Below are positions 38,992-47,598 of a DNA stretch of 64,000 nt, one piece after another. Position numbers and translations under genes: made by a program. Location of the stretch: the NCBI GenBank assembly GCA_019358855.1, contig JAHHII010000006.1:204111-268110 (forward strand). Direction: 5' to 3'. The stretch's first letter is position 1; each line of letters starts with the position of its first letter. The stretch is from Timaviella obliquedivisa GSE-PSE-MK23-08B (GTDB lineage Bacteria; Cyanobacteriota; Cyanobacteriia; Elainellales; Elainellaceae). The notes under the pieces are model-generated. The model did not search any database. It was not told where the DNA came from and was given only the letters and a program-made list of their open reading frames with translations.

Positions 38992-39189
38992 TCACTCAGA
39001 ATCGACCAAGTGAGAGTTAGGAGGCGTGATTTTAAGAATGGGTAACCGATCGCCCCGAAAAACTTCCTCACTCGCTACTCCTAACTCTTGTATTGCTGTG
39101 GCGATCGCTCTCGCCCCCAATAGCCCTAGCAGGATGGGAGTTGTGCCCAAGCCCACCCAAACCCCTGCCCATTGTTTTGATGTCTTCAT
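38992..39189 (-). CDS. Small membrane-associated hypothetical protein
   Basis: 65 residues from MKTSKQWAGVWVGLGTTPILLGLLGARAIATAIQELG, with one hydrophobic helix and a charged tail ending LPILKITPPNSHLVDSE. The ATG at 39189 is preferred because a GAGGG ribosome-like site precedes it and the upstream 41 residues look non-coding. The family is not known to me. An overlapping plus-strand frame looks less protein-like. Confidence 0.5.
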   Translation of the reverse strand: MKTSKQWAGVWVGLGTTPILLGLLGARAIATAIQELGVASEEVFRGDRLPILKITPPNSHLVDSE

Positions 39190-39377
39190 CGTTACAACCG
39201 CCCTCGCGTCTCCTAATTTAAAGTCCAAACTTCTCTTGATTCCCAATGCCCACTGCTGTAGCTTATGGTAAAACATCATTAAGATAACGTGAGACTTATG
39301 CCGTATTGCCAAGTTGAGGGTATGCTTTATCGCTATGCTCCAGCGTCTGTGAAATCCGCGAAAGCGGTAGGGTTTTC

Positions 39378-42300
39378 ATGTCCAACACTGCTCAAAAGTA
39401 CTCCTTCTCAGGTCAAGAATCATCGTTAGGTCGATGGATTATCGAAACGATCGGCTTACCCGGAATGCGGCTCAAGCTACAAGTTCGAGGCAATGACCTA
39501 CGCATTCTTTGTGAAGGAGAACCTTGCCCCAGGCGCACCGACATTCAGTTACGGTTGATTCCTGCTCTTCAGAAAAAAGACCTCAACGCCTTAATTCCAG
39601 CTTATCACCCACAGATTTATCGAATTCAGCTTTATGGACGGCTAGGAGGACAACCTGCTCCAGACTGGAAAGCTTCAATTCACCTAGACCAACTCGATCG
39701 CCACCTAGAACAACTCAAGCGCTCCCTACAGCTTTCGCCACAGCCAGAGCCAGTTAGGGCAGCAAAAGAGCTAGAGGAACAAAAAGAGCCCCTGTTGCCA
39801 GAAGCTTCTGATCCTTTTATTACAACCGCAGAAGAAGCGGCTCTGTTCCTCTCTAACCGCAATTTGGCAAAGCGCGGCAACGAAATGGCGATCGCTCTCT
39901 ACCTCAGCGAAGCCCTGATCGACTTGGGCGTTGCAGTGCAAGTGAGCGCCAAAACTCTCCCTTATGCACCTGCTGTTGCCATCCATGATGTGCCCGATGC
40001 CCCCGATTTATGGACAATGAAGCGGCTTTGGGTAATGTGCGAAGCGCCCTACAGTCCAGAATCATCTTTAATTAGCGAACCTTTGACCCAAAAGCTCCGC
40101 GACTTAGAGGTTGAGGGTTTCCGCGATGCTGTCATCATGTTTCGGGTGTTAGGCGAAACCAAAACTGACTGGCTGTTACGAGTAGACCTGACCCCATCAG
40201 GGGAAATGCTGCGCGACTGGGCAAGGTGGGGCGATGCAGAGGCAATTCAACGATTACTGAGCCAGGCATTGCAACCTATTGGCTTTCAAGTTTGTACAGC
40301 AACCTTGACCGACTCAACGCTGCATTTATATTGTGCTACCTTGCCTCTTTCTACGACAGTTCCTGATCAAAAGCAAATTCGTGCGGAAGTAGGTCTGTTC
40401 TTGGAAGCCCTTGCACCTCAAGGCATTCACGCTGCCACCTTATCTGGGCAGGTGAAAGGAAGCGAGGCTTCAGAATGGGTGGAACGGCTAGATTTGCCTG
40501 CGTCAGTGCATTCGGAGTTAGCAGAGCCTGTGTTGACATTGGCACAGAAAAAAGATTGGGGGGCGATCGCCTTCTTGCTCCATCGCTTGCTCAATCCTAA
40601 TTTGGAGCAGTACTTATCAACCGGCGGGACGCGGCTTCAGCTTTTGCCAAAAAACGATCTGCTGCACATTATGAGCGAGGCTTATCTTTGTCCGGATAAG
40701 CAAGAGGTGTGTCGGACAGTAACTCGGTTTTTAGAGCCGCTTCAGATTCCTCACTTGTCTGGGGTGCGCATTTATGGGCGGCGATCGGGCGAGAAGCATC
40801 CTCTATGGCAGTTCGGGTCAGACTTTATCAGCCGCGATTGCCTCGAACCCGAATCCATGCCAGAGTTCCTCGCTACAGCAGATCATCTCAATGACCTACT
40901 GCCTCAAGAAGAAGATTTAGACTTGCCCTTGACCGAGATTCAGGTCACTTGGCAGAAGTCGCGAAACTGGCTCCATGCCATGGCTCAGAATGCATTGACC
41001 CGATCGCAGCTTTTTACGGTACCACCAGAAGTTCAAACAGCGATCGCCCTCCCCGGACAAGTCAGCTACCAAGGAACGAAAGTTGCCCTGGTTTGGAGCG
41101 CGATCGGGATTGTATTGACGCTTCAAACTAATTGGTTGTTAGGTCAAGTTGTGCGTGCCCAGCCCAAGCAAACGGTGGCACAGACACAGCCTATTGTCGT
41201 TTCTACATCCAGCCCAGCCATCTCCGCGCCCACAGCTTCTCCTCAGCCTCCAAATGAGGATGTTTTCAACTCCGACAGCTTTACCCAACTTGCCTCCGAA
41301 CCTGCGACTAAAGGCTCTATCAGCACAGGCACGGATTCTACTGCTGCGCCAATCTTGCCATCCTTGCCCTACACGCCCCCCAATCCAAAAGCCGATCTTG
41401 CTACTGCTGCGCTCCTGACCCAGTTGCCTTTACCAACCTTTAACAGCCGCCAAATAGACGAAAAGATCCAGCTTTACTATCAGTATTTAGAAAAATTTGG
41501 TACACCAGATGTGCTGATAGTCGGTAGTTCTAGGGCACTTCGGGGCGTTGATCCGATCGCGCTAAAAGAAGCCTTAGCCGACTTAGGCTATGCCAACGTT
41601 AAGGTCTTCAACTTCGGTATCAATGGTGCAACGGCTCAGGTTGTCGAGCTATTGGTTCAGAAAATTTTAACCCCCGAACAGCTTCCCCGGATGATTTTGT
41701 GGGCAGATGGGGCACGGGCATTGAACAGCGGTTCGGTAGACGCGACCTACGAGGGAATTGTGTCGTCTGAGGCTTACCGTCAACTGATGGCGGGTACGTT
41801 GCCCATTCCTAAAACGGCTCTTGCACCGGATGCACCCACCGACACCCCGATCGCTCCCCGGAGCAGCATTAACCAAACCTTGACCGAGAGCTATGCCACG
41901 ATCGATCGCAAGTTTAGCGAGCAGTTGTCCAATATTTCGGGCACCTACTCAGAGCGCGATCGCTTAAAAAATCTCTTTCAGCAGCAATTTGGGGCTTTTC
42001 TACCACAGTCTGTGCCAATTGAGCCTAAAGGAATGACTGCCCCCGTTCAATCGCCTCAGCACACTGGCTCCACCCCAGCGCCTAAACCTAGTGAGCCGCT
42101 GGTAAACAGCGACGGGTTTCTTTCCCTACCTTTGCAGTTTAACCCGGCAACCTACTATCAAAAGTACGCCAAAGTTGCTGGCTCTTATGATAGTGACTAC
42201 GAGCAGTTCCAAATTGCGGGCAAGCAAGAGGCGGCTTTGCAATCGTTGCTTCAGTTTACTCAGGCTCAAAAAATTCCAGTCGTGTTCGTTAATCTGCCTT

Positions 42301-42539
42301 TGACCGACCAGTATTTGGACTCCGTGCGATCGGAATATGAGCAACAATTTAAGCAGTCTATGTTAAGCCTTTCAATGAGTCAATCAAGTGGGTTTACGTT
42401 TAGAGATTTGGGCGATCGCTGGGTCACAGCACACCGCTACTTCTCCGACCCTAGCCACCTTAATCGCTATGGAGCCTATGCAATTTCTAAGCACCTCGCC
42501 CAAGACCCGATGATTCCTTGGATAAAGGGGAAAAAGTAA
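39378..42539 (+). CDS. Large DUF1574 domain protein
   Basis: 1053 residues. The C-terminal third (from about residue 690) is a DUF1574/SGNH-like domain: DVLIVGSSRALRGVDP, FNFGINGATAQVVELL, MILWADGARALN and the closing DPSHLNRYGAYAISKHL, where GSSR and the D-x2-HLN motif mark the serine and Asp/His positions of SGNH-type enzymes. The N-terminal half has three repeated alpha/beta modules around LCEGEPCP/LYCATLP/MSEAYLCP, possibly internal duplications. One transmembrane helix lies near residue 575 (VALVWSAIGIVLTLQTNWLL). Likely an extracytoplasmic acyl- or glycan-modifying enzyme; the activity is inferred. Confidence 0.82.
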   Translation: MSNTAQKYSFSGQESSLGRWIIETIGLPGMRLKLQVRGNDLRILCEGEPCPRRTDIQLRLIPALQKKDLNALIPAYHPQIYRIQLYGRLGGQPAPDWKASIHLDQLDRHLEQLKRSLQLSPQPEPVRAAKELEEQKEPLLPEASDPFITTAEEAALFLSNRNLAKRGNEMAIALYLSEALIDLGVAVQVSAKTLPYAPAVAIHDVPDAPDLWTMKRLWVMCEAPYSPESSLISEPLTQKLRDLEVEGFRDAVIMFRVLGETKTDWLLRVDLTPSGEMLRDWARWGDAEAIQRLLSQALQPIGFQVCTATLTDSTLHLYCATLPLSTTVPDQKQIRAEVGLFLEALAPQGIHAATLSGQVKGSEASEWVERLDLPASVHSELAEPVLTLAQKKDWGAIAFLLHRLLNPNLEQYLSTGGTRLQLLPKNDLLHIMSEAYLCPDKQEVCRTVTRFLEPLQIPHLSGVRIYGRRSGEKHPLWQFGSDFISRDCLEPESMPEFLATADHLNDLLPQEEDLDLPLTEIQVTWQKSRNWLHAMAQNALTRSQLFTVPPEVQTAIALPGQVSYQGTKVALVWSAIGIVLTLQTNWLLGQVVRAQPKQTVAQTQPIVVSTSSPAISAPTASPQPPNEDVFNSDSFTQLASEPATKGSISTGTDSTAAPILPSLPYTPPNPKADLATAALLTQLPLPTFNSRQIDEKIQLYYQYLEKFGTPDVLIVGSSRALRGVDPIALKEALADLGYANVKVFNFGINGATAQVVELLVQKILTPEQLPRMILWADGARALNSGSVDATYEGIVSSEAYRQLMAGTLPIPKTALAPDAPTDTPIAPRSSINQTLTESYATIDRKFSEQLSNISGTYSERDRLKNLFQQQFGAFLPQSVPIEPKGMTAPVQSPQHTGSTPAPKPSEPLVNSDGFLSLPLQFNPATYYQKYAKVAGSYDSDYEQFQIAGKQEAALQSLLQFTQAQKIPVVFVNLPLTDQYLDSVRSEYEQQFKQSMLSLSMSQSSGFTFRDLGDRWVTAHRYFSDPSHLNRYGAYAISKHLAQDPMIPWIKGKK

Positions 42540-42567
42540 GAACCGAACCAGAATCAGAATTTCCTGA

Positions 42568-42705
42568 CTATTGCCCCAACTTACGGCTAATCTCTAGAAA
42601 AATATCCCGCCGCACATAAGGATAATCGGACACACACAGGTTGTACTCTGGCAAGTAAATATCCGACACATTGGCAATGCGTCCTAAGTCAGCCCGTTGA
42701 GACAT
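42568..42705 (-). pseudogene. Short ORF, possible gene remnant
   Basis: A 45-codon minus-strand frame starts MSQRADLGRIANVSDIYLPE and ends FLEISRKLGQ. It reads like the end of a real protein, but I do not recognise the family and the frame is closed just upstream. A decayed gene end is the most likely reading. Confidence 0.3.
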
Positions 42706-42867
42706 CCGGTTAGAGGAATGAGTTCTTCAAATTTGTCAGAGGAATCAGCATAAAAGGCTAACGGAGAAGCTCGGTAAATCTAATCGATCGACTTGCGGAT
42801 AATGCGAGGAGTAATTTCTCAAGAACTGACAATGACTCATTGTCCCATGCTCGATAAAAGTATATCC

Positions 42868-43082
42868 ACTGATTTTTTCTGGCTTTCAGAAAACAAGTTC
42901 AGTGCTTATGAGGACGTGGCTCTAGTGCCGCTTAGGACACAATCAAAGCAATTCTGAAGAACGCATTCGGGAGAGCTAAGCAACTAGGGGGCAATTCTGT
43001 TGTTTTAGCTTTTCTGGTTAGGAAAGCGTCCTTGCAGTTAAACTGCCTGACCTCGGGGGCTTATGAGGTCAGGCTATTTTTT
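42868..43082 (+). ncRNA. Putative structured non-coding RNA with intrinsic terminator
   Basis: A candidate -10 (TATATC near 42860) precedes about 215 bases without a convincing ORF. Pairings visible by eye: TTTTCTG/CAGAAAA near 42874-42893; AGGACG at 42911 with CGTCCT at 43027; inside it CTAGT at 42922 with ACTAG at 42983 and GCTTAG at 42930 with CTAAGC at 42976. It ends with a 10-bp terminator. A long closing stem, a central open region and a terminal stem recall 6S-like RNA, but I could not confirm any family. Boundaries are approximate. Confidence 0.45.
43045..43082 (+). terminator. Intrinsic terminator of the putative ncRNA
   Basis: Perfect 10-bp stem GCCTGACCTC/GAGGTCAGGC with a 10-base loop, then TATTTTTT. 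A textbook plus-strand terminator with no plus-strand protein gene close upstream. Confidence 0.85.
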
Positions 43083-43319
43083 GTCTACCTGACTTTTGAC
43101 TTTATTCATGGCGTAGCAGGTATCAATGCTGTAGGCGGCATAACTAGGAGCAGGAATCGCCTCTTCAGCCCTTTCGTGGTCATTAAACTAGGGTCATTAA
43201 ACCAACAGTTCCTTGAACAAACAGAACTTTCTGTCATCAAAATAGCCCCCCTCCCCAAACAGGAGAAGGGCTATGGAAACAAGCTCCTTTTGAGATACCT
43301 GTCAGGAGTTAGTCAGAGT

Positions 43320-43763
43320 TTAGATCTCAGAGCGCTTACCTAAAATTTGCTCTTTAAGAGCCTCAAATCCTTCACCCAATTCTTTGCGAGTAGATTCTTT
43401 CAATGCATAGCGGTAAATGAACCAAGCAGAGTAAGAGATGCCTACTAACTCAAATAACGGAGATAACAAAGGAATATCATTAATTGCTCCAATAATTGCC
43501 AACAAAAGCTTGACTGCAATAATGGATGCAATCACAAGACTGACAGTAATAATGGGACGGCGATATTCTCCAAAGAATTCTGTCAAATAGTCGGGCAAAT
43601 TTGCTAGGAATGTTGAGATTTTATCGGTGGCTTCTTTCCATTGCTCGTTAGTTTCAGACGACGAGTAAGAAGTCAGACTTCCCCGTTCTTCGTTATCATT
43701 CATGATTATTTGCTCCGTTACGTATTCTGGCGAGTTGGTATCTTGCATAATCTCAGACTCCAT
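43320..43763 (-). CDS. CAAD domain protein (CURT1-like thylakoid membrane protein)
   Basis: 147 residues. An acidic N-terminal region is followed by the CAAD module: an amphipathic segment FLANLPDYLTEFFGEYRRPI, two transmembrane helices (VSLVIASIIAVKLLLAI and LFELVGISYSAWFIYRY) and a charged tail. CAAD domains occur alone or fused to cyanobacterial aminoacyl-tRNA synthetases and are related to plant CURT1 thylakoid-curvature proteins. The ATG at 43763 is chosen for its AGAGGT ribosome site six bases upstream; an in-frame ATG at 43817 adds 18 residues. Confidence 0.85.
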   Translation of the reverse strand: MESEIMQDTNSPEYVTEQIIMNDNEERGSLTSYSSSETNEQWKEATDKISTFLANLPDYLTEFFGEYRRPIITVSLVIASIIAVKLLLAIIGAINDIPLLSPLFELVGISYSAWFIYRYALKESTRKELGEGFEALKEQILGKRSEI

Positions 43764-44062
43764 ATTGATACCTCTTAATGGCAATCTAAACAACTTTATT
43801 GTGAGAGAATAGCTCAAATTTGAACTAGCGCCAACCTTGAGTTACAAAATTGTTCTTTTTTGAGGATTAGGGGAACAGACCTAAATGCTAAGGCTGATTC
43901 AAACTCGGCTCGCTTGATTCATTCTTCATTCCAACGGAATTGAACTAAAACCAGTTTAGTTTGGTATTAAAGCCGATTTGGGCTTTAGCTTATATGACCC
44001 TAAGATAGAGTTTGGTGAATTGCAAGTAGGGGTTACAAATTTGTGATTATTAGGGGCAGCTT

Positions 44063-45283
44063 CTAGCGATCGCCATTCCTTTTGACCATCCCTAAAATCT
44101 CGTGGGCAGCGCGATCGCACACGCCTACCGCTCCTAGCTCTTGCCGCATCCGTTGGTATCCTGCCAGCATAGTGGCGCGACGCTCTGGGCTAGAAAGAAT
44201 TTCTAGAGCTTCTTGAGCAATCCGGTCTGGCGTTGCATTAGCTTGGAGAAGTTCAGGGACGATTTCCTCCATCAGCACTAGGTTAGGCGGCGAGGCGAAG
44301 GGTATGGCGAGTTTAAGAATGTGTTCGGCAATCCAAGCGGTAACGGCATTGAGCCGATAAGTAATGACTTGAGGAACATTGAGCAGTGCTGTTTCAAGAT
44401 TGACGGTGCCAGACTTAGCGATCGCCAAATCAGCCGCTGCAATGACAGTTTGAGAGGAATGAGATTGTTTTGAGATTAGGGTTGCTTGCAGTCTGTACTG
44501 CTGAATCGCTTGTTCTAATGGCGCTCGGTAAGTTTCTAAAGACAACGGAATCCAAAAATGGACGTGGGGCAGCTTTGCCTGAATTTGTTGGGCTGCGGCA
44601 AAAATGATGGGCAGAACATACTTAATTTCTTGGAGGCGAGAGGCGGGGATCAAGGCGATCGCCAGTTGATCAGACGCGATCCCCAAGGCTTGACGCGCTT
44701 CTAGGCGAGTAGGAGCAGTGACCATGCCATCGACTAAGGGATGCCCAACCCAAGTGACGTTACCACCTTTTTTTTGGTAGTACTCTGCTTCACCTTTAAA
44801 GATGGCAAGGAGGCGATCGCTCAGGCTGAGAATGCGCTGGGTGTTGCGATCGCTGAAAGACCAAACCCACTCTTGGGGAGCAATGTAGTAAACGGTAGGG
44901 ACGTGAGGGAGGAATTTACGGATAAAGCCGCCAATGCCAAGGTTGGGGCCAAAGTAATCAATCAGAATGACGATATCGGGAGGATGGATTTGCAGGTGGC
45001 GTTTGGCTCGGCGCTGAAGCTGGAGGGTAGAGAAAATGTGAGGAATGGATTCGAGAATGCCGATGGAACTAATCGTGGTGGTGTCAGCAAGGAGAGTGGC
45101 ACCCGCTTGAGACATGCGATCGCCCCCTAACCCCGTAATTTCAAGCGTTACGCCTTGGCTTAGAGCTTGGCGATAGAGGGATTCAATAAGAAGAGCGCCC
45201 TGAAGATCGCCGGAGACTTCGCCCGTGCTGATGAAGATGTTCAGATTTCTTGCCCGTTGTCCTTCAGTTTGACGAATGGTCAT
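44063..45283 (-). CDS. lpxB: Lipid-A-disaccharide synthase
   Basis: 406 residues. The N-terminal FISTGEVSGDLQGALL is the LpxB signature (GE.SGD), with GHPLVDGM, LIPASRLQEIKYVLPI and KSGTVNLETALLNVPQV further on, all typical of this GT19 enzyme. It joins UDP-diacylglucosamine and lipid X to make the lipid A disaccharide. Last gene of the bamA-lpxC-fabZ-lpxA-lpxB cluster; 32 bases after lpxA. Confidence 0.95.
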   Translation of the reverse strand: MTIRQTEGQRARNLNIFISTGEVSGDLQGALLIESLYRQALSQGVTLEITGLGGDRMSQAGATLLADTTTISSIGILESIPHIFSTLQLQRRAKRHLQIHPPDIVILIDYFGPNLGIGGFIRKFLPHVPTVYYIAPQEWVWSFSDRNTQRILSLSDRLLAIFKGEAEYYQKKGGNVTWVGHPLVDGMVTAPTRLEARQALGIASDQLAIALIPASRLQEIKYVLPIIFAAAQQIQAKLPHVHFWIPLSLETYRAPLEQAIQQYRLQATLISKQSHSSQTVIAAADLAIAKSGTVNLETALLNVPQVITYRLNAVTAWIAEHILKLAIPFASPPNLVLMEEIVPELLQANATPDRIAQEALEILSSPERRATMLAGYQRMRQELGAVGVCDRAAHEILGMVKRNGDR

Positions 45284-45315
45284 TGTGGGGTAATCGTTAG
45301 GATTTGGGGCAGAAT

Positions 45316-46128
45316 CTACTCATCTAGAGTATGGGATCGTTTAGCAGGAGTGCAGCCGCGTCTGCCGGGAGAGCGGCTGAGCCTGAGGAATTGCTGAAGA
45401 TGGTCTAGGGCTTCGTTTTGGGGGAGAAGTTCGAGTTGTTCCAGGGCTTCGGTAAAGGAAAGCCCTGAGCGGTAAAGGGTACGGAAAGCTTTTTTGAGGG
45501 ATTGCAGAGTCTCGGTTTCGTCGGCTCGTTGAATACCAATTTTGTTAAGCGATCGCACTCTGGCTGGGTTGCCCTCAACAATCATGTAGGGCGGCACATC
45601 GCGGTTAATGCGACTCATGCCCCCCACCATAGCTAAGCGCCCAATGTGAACAAATTGGTGAACACCCAAAACGCCGCTGATCCGAGCACGAGATTCAATG
45701 TGGACATGCCCTGAGAGAGCAACGCTATTAGAAATAATCACCTGATCTTCAATGACGCAGTTGTGCCCCACATGAACGTATGCCATCAGCAGGTTATCGT
45801 TGCCTATCACCGTCGCATCGTTTGCCCAGGTGGCGCGGTTAATGGTGACATATTCACGAATAACATTGCGATCGCCAATCTTAACAAGGTTTAGTGAACC
45901 GTCGTACTTCAAATCTTGCGGCTCTAGCCCAATGGCAGCCCCCGGAAAAATATGGTTTCCTGTGCCAATTTCTACCCGTCCCTCTAAGATGGCATGATGC
46001 CCAATCACGCTGCCTGCACCCACTTTCACTTTTTCACCAATAACTGCATACGCCCCGATCTGTACTGTTGGATGCAGTTCAGCACCGGGAGAAATCACAG
46101 CCGTGGGATGGATCAAGGTAATAGTCAA
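45316..46128 (-). CDS. lpxA: UDP-N-acetylglucosamine acyltransferase
   Basis: 270 residues of left-handed beta-helix hexapeptide repeats (IHPTAVISPGAELHPTVQIGAYAVIG onward), with the catalytic-type His in VHVGHNCVIEDQ and the C-terminal helical part. It transfers a hydroxyacyl chain to UDP-GlcNAc, first step of lipid A synthesis. It follows fabZ by 48 bases. Confidence 0.95.
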   Translation of the reverse strand: MTITLIHPTAVISPGAELHPTVQIGAYAVIGEKVKVGAGSVIGHHAILEGRVEIGTGNHIFPGAAIGLEPQDLKYDGSLNLVKIGDRNVIREYVTINRATWANDATVIGNDNLLMAYVHVGHNCVIEDQVIISNSVALSGHVHIESRARISGVLGVHQFVHIGRLAMVGGMSRINRDVPPYMIVEGNPARVRSLNKIGIQRADETETLQSLKKAFRTLYRSGLSFTEALEQLELLPQNEALDHLQQFLRLSRSPGRRGCTPAKRSHTLDE

Positions 46129-46176
46129 AGTGGGACAGGTGGATAGAAGAGTACGGAATTCAGTGGAATAGGCGAA

Positions 46177-46686
46177 TTATAGGTCTACTAGCGAGAAAGT
46201 GAGCAGCCCTTCAGCAACGAGTTGCCCATCCACCTCAGCACGACCCTGCATCTTACCAAAACGACGCGCTTTGACCGAAAGCAGTTCCACGGTCATGACC
46301 AGTTGGTCACCAGGAACAACTGGGCGACGGAACCGCACTTTGTCAATGCCTGCGAACATGAACAAACCTGGGGGCAAATCGGGCATTTGAGTGACCACGA
46401 TGCCGCCCACTTGTGCCATCGCTTCAATAATTAACACACCAGGCATGATGGGCTTTCCAGGAAAGTGTCCTTGAAAGTGGGGTTCATTGAACGACACGTT
46501 TTTGATGCCGACTGCTTCTTTACCAGGGACGTAGCGAATGATGCGATCGACGAGGGAAAAAGGGTAACGGTGCGGCAGCAAGCGATGAATGTCTTCGATC
46601 GTTAGAACCGAGGGCTGGGGAACATCGTTAGGATCGAGGTCGGGAACAATGTGTGTGTTTGAGGGAGCTTCAGTCAATATTGCCAT
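46177..46686 (-). CDS. fabZ: 3-hydroxyacyl-[acyl-carrier-protein] dehydratase FabZ
   Basis: 169 residues, hot-dog fold. The family signature [12 protein letters not shown] is followed by [19 protein letters not shown], giving catalytic His74 and Glu88. It dehydrates hydroxyacyl-ACP in fatty-acid elongation, competing with LpxA for the same substrate, which explains its place between lpxC and lpxA. The N-terminus has about 28 residues before the core, slightly longer than usual. Confidence 0.96.
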   Translation of the reverse strand: MAILTEAPSNTHIVPDLDPNDVPQPSVLTIEDIHRLLPHRYPFSLVDRIIRYVPGKEAVGIKNVSFNEPHFQGHFPGKPIMPGVLIIEAMAQVGGIVVTQMPDLPPGLFMFAGIDKVRFRRPVVPGDQLVMTVELLSVKARRFGKMQGRAEVDGQLVAEGLLTFSLVDL

Positions 46687-46713
46687 GGGTTGAGGTGCGA
46701 ATAACGAGAATTT

Positions 46714-47598
46714 TTAAGCTAACGGGAGGACTTGAGTGAGACGCTGCGCCAATTGGGTATGCAATTGATGACTTGCCTTGTACGCCAGAATATGGGCACA
46801 AGGAAAACTGCCCAATAAACTCAAGTCTCCTATTAAGTCTAAAAGCTTATGACGCACTGGCTCATCTGGAAATCGCAAGGGCGGGTTCAGCCATCCTTCA
46901 GCACCACACACCAGCGCATTTTCTAAACTACCGCCTTTGATCAGACCTAAACTGCGCAAGTGGTCAATTTCATGGGCTAGCCCAAAGGTGCGTGCCGGAG
47001 CGATCGCCAGTTCAAAGCTTTCCTGCCCTGGCAGCCAGGTGTGCCACTGTTGACCAATGGCGACTAATTCAAAGTCAATGCCATAGGAAAACCGCAGGTG
47101 AGGGGCAGGTAGTGCCGCTACAAAAGCATCTCCAGAATGCACCCAAATCGGCTCAGAGATGGCATAGACAGGACGATCGCCCTCTTGCAGAAGGATGCCT
47201 GACTCGGCGATCGCGCTGACCCACTCTTGTGCTGAACCATCCAATAAAGGTACTTCTGCCCCATCAATTTCAATCCGAGCATTGTCTATTCCCATGCCGC
47301 TGAGGGCTGCCAACAAATGTTCCACGGTGCGAACTGAAGCCGAACCTTGTGCCAGTTCTGTTGAAAGCCGAGTCTGATGTAACTGAGCAGTGCGAGCCAG
47401 AATAATAGGCGATTCAGGCAGATCGGTTCGGACAAAATAGCGACCTTGCCCCACTGCCGCAGGGAGAACTCGTACCTGTGTCACTGCACCAGAATGGAGT
47501 CCCACGCCCGATCGCTCAAAGCTTCCTGCCAAGGTTCTCTGTTGGAAACTTGAGGGAGCCGAATCTGGATACGGGCGCTCGTCTTCGCAACGAATCAT
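46714..47598 (-). CDS. lpxC: UDP-3-O-acyl-N-acetylglucosamine deacetylase
   Basis: 294 residues. Zinc ligands are visible in [14 protein letters not shown] (His94) and [14 protein letters not shown]. It removes the acetyl group from UDP-3-O-acyl-GlcNAc, the committed step of lipid A synthesis. Its ATG overlaps the bamA stop by one base (TGATG), so translation is coupled. An N-terminal extension of about 20 residues precedes the core. Confidence 0.95.
   Translation of the reverse strand: MIRCEDERPYPDSAPSSFQQRTLAGSFERSGVGLHSGAVTQVRVLPAAVGQGRYFVRTDLPESPIILARTAQLHQTRLSTELAQGSASVRTVEHLLAALSGMGIDNARIEIDGAEVPLLDGSAQEWVSAIAESGILLQEGDRPVYAISEPIWVHSGDAFVAALPAPHLRFSYGIDFELVAIGQQWHTWLPGQESFELAIAPARTFGLAHEIDHLRSLGLIKGGSLENALVCGAEGWLNPPLRFPDEPVRHKLLDLIGDLSLLGSFPCAHILAYKASHQLHTQLAQRLTQVLPLA

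Noticed and set aside
39026..39271. 81-codon plus-strand frame
   Set aside because: It overlaps the small minus-strand membrane protein, which has a better ribosome site and a more protein-like sequence.
43032..43343. A 103-codon plus-strand frame
   Set aside because: It begins inside the putative ncRNA and runs through its terminator hairpin; the sequence has no protein-like pattern.
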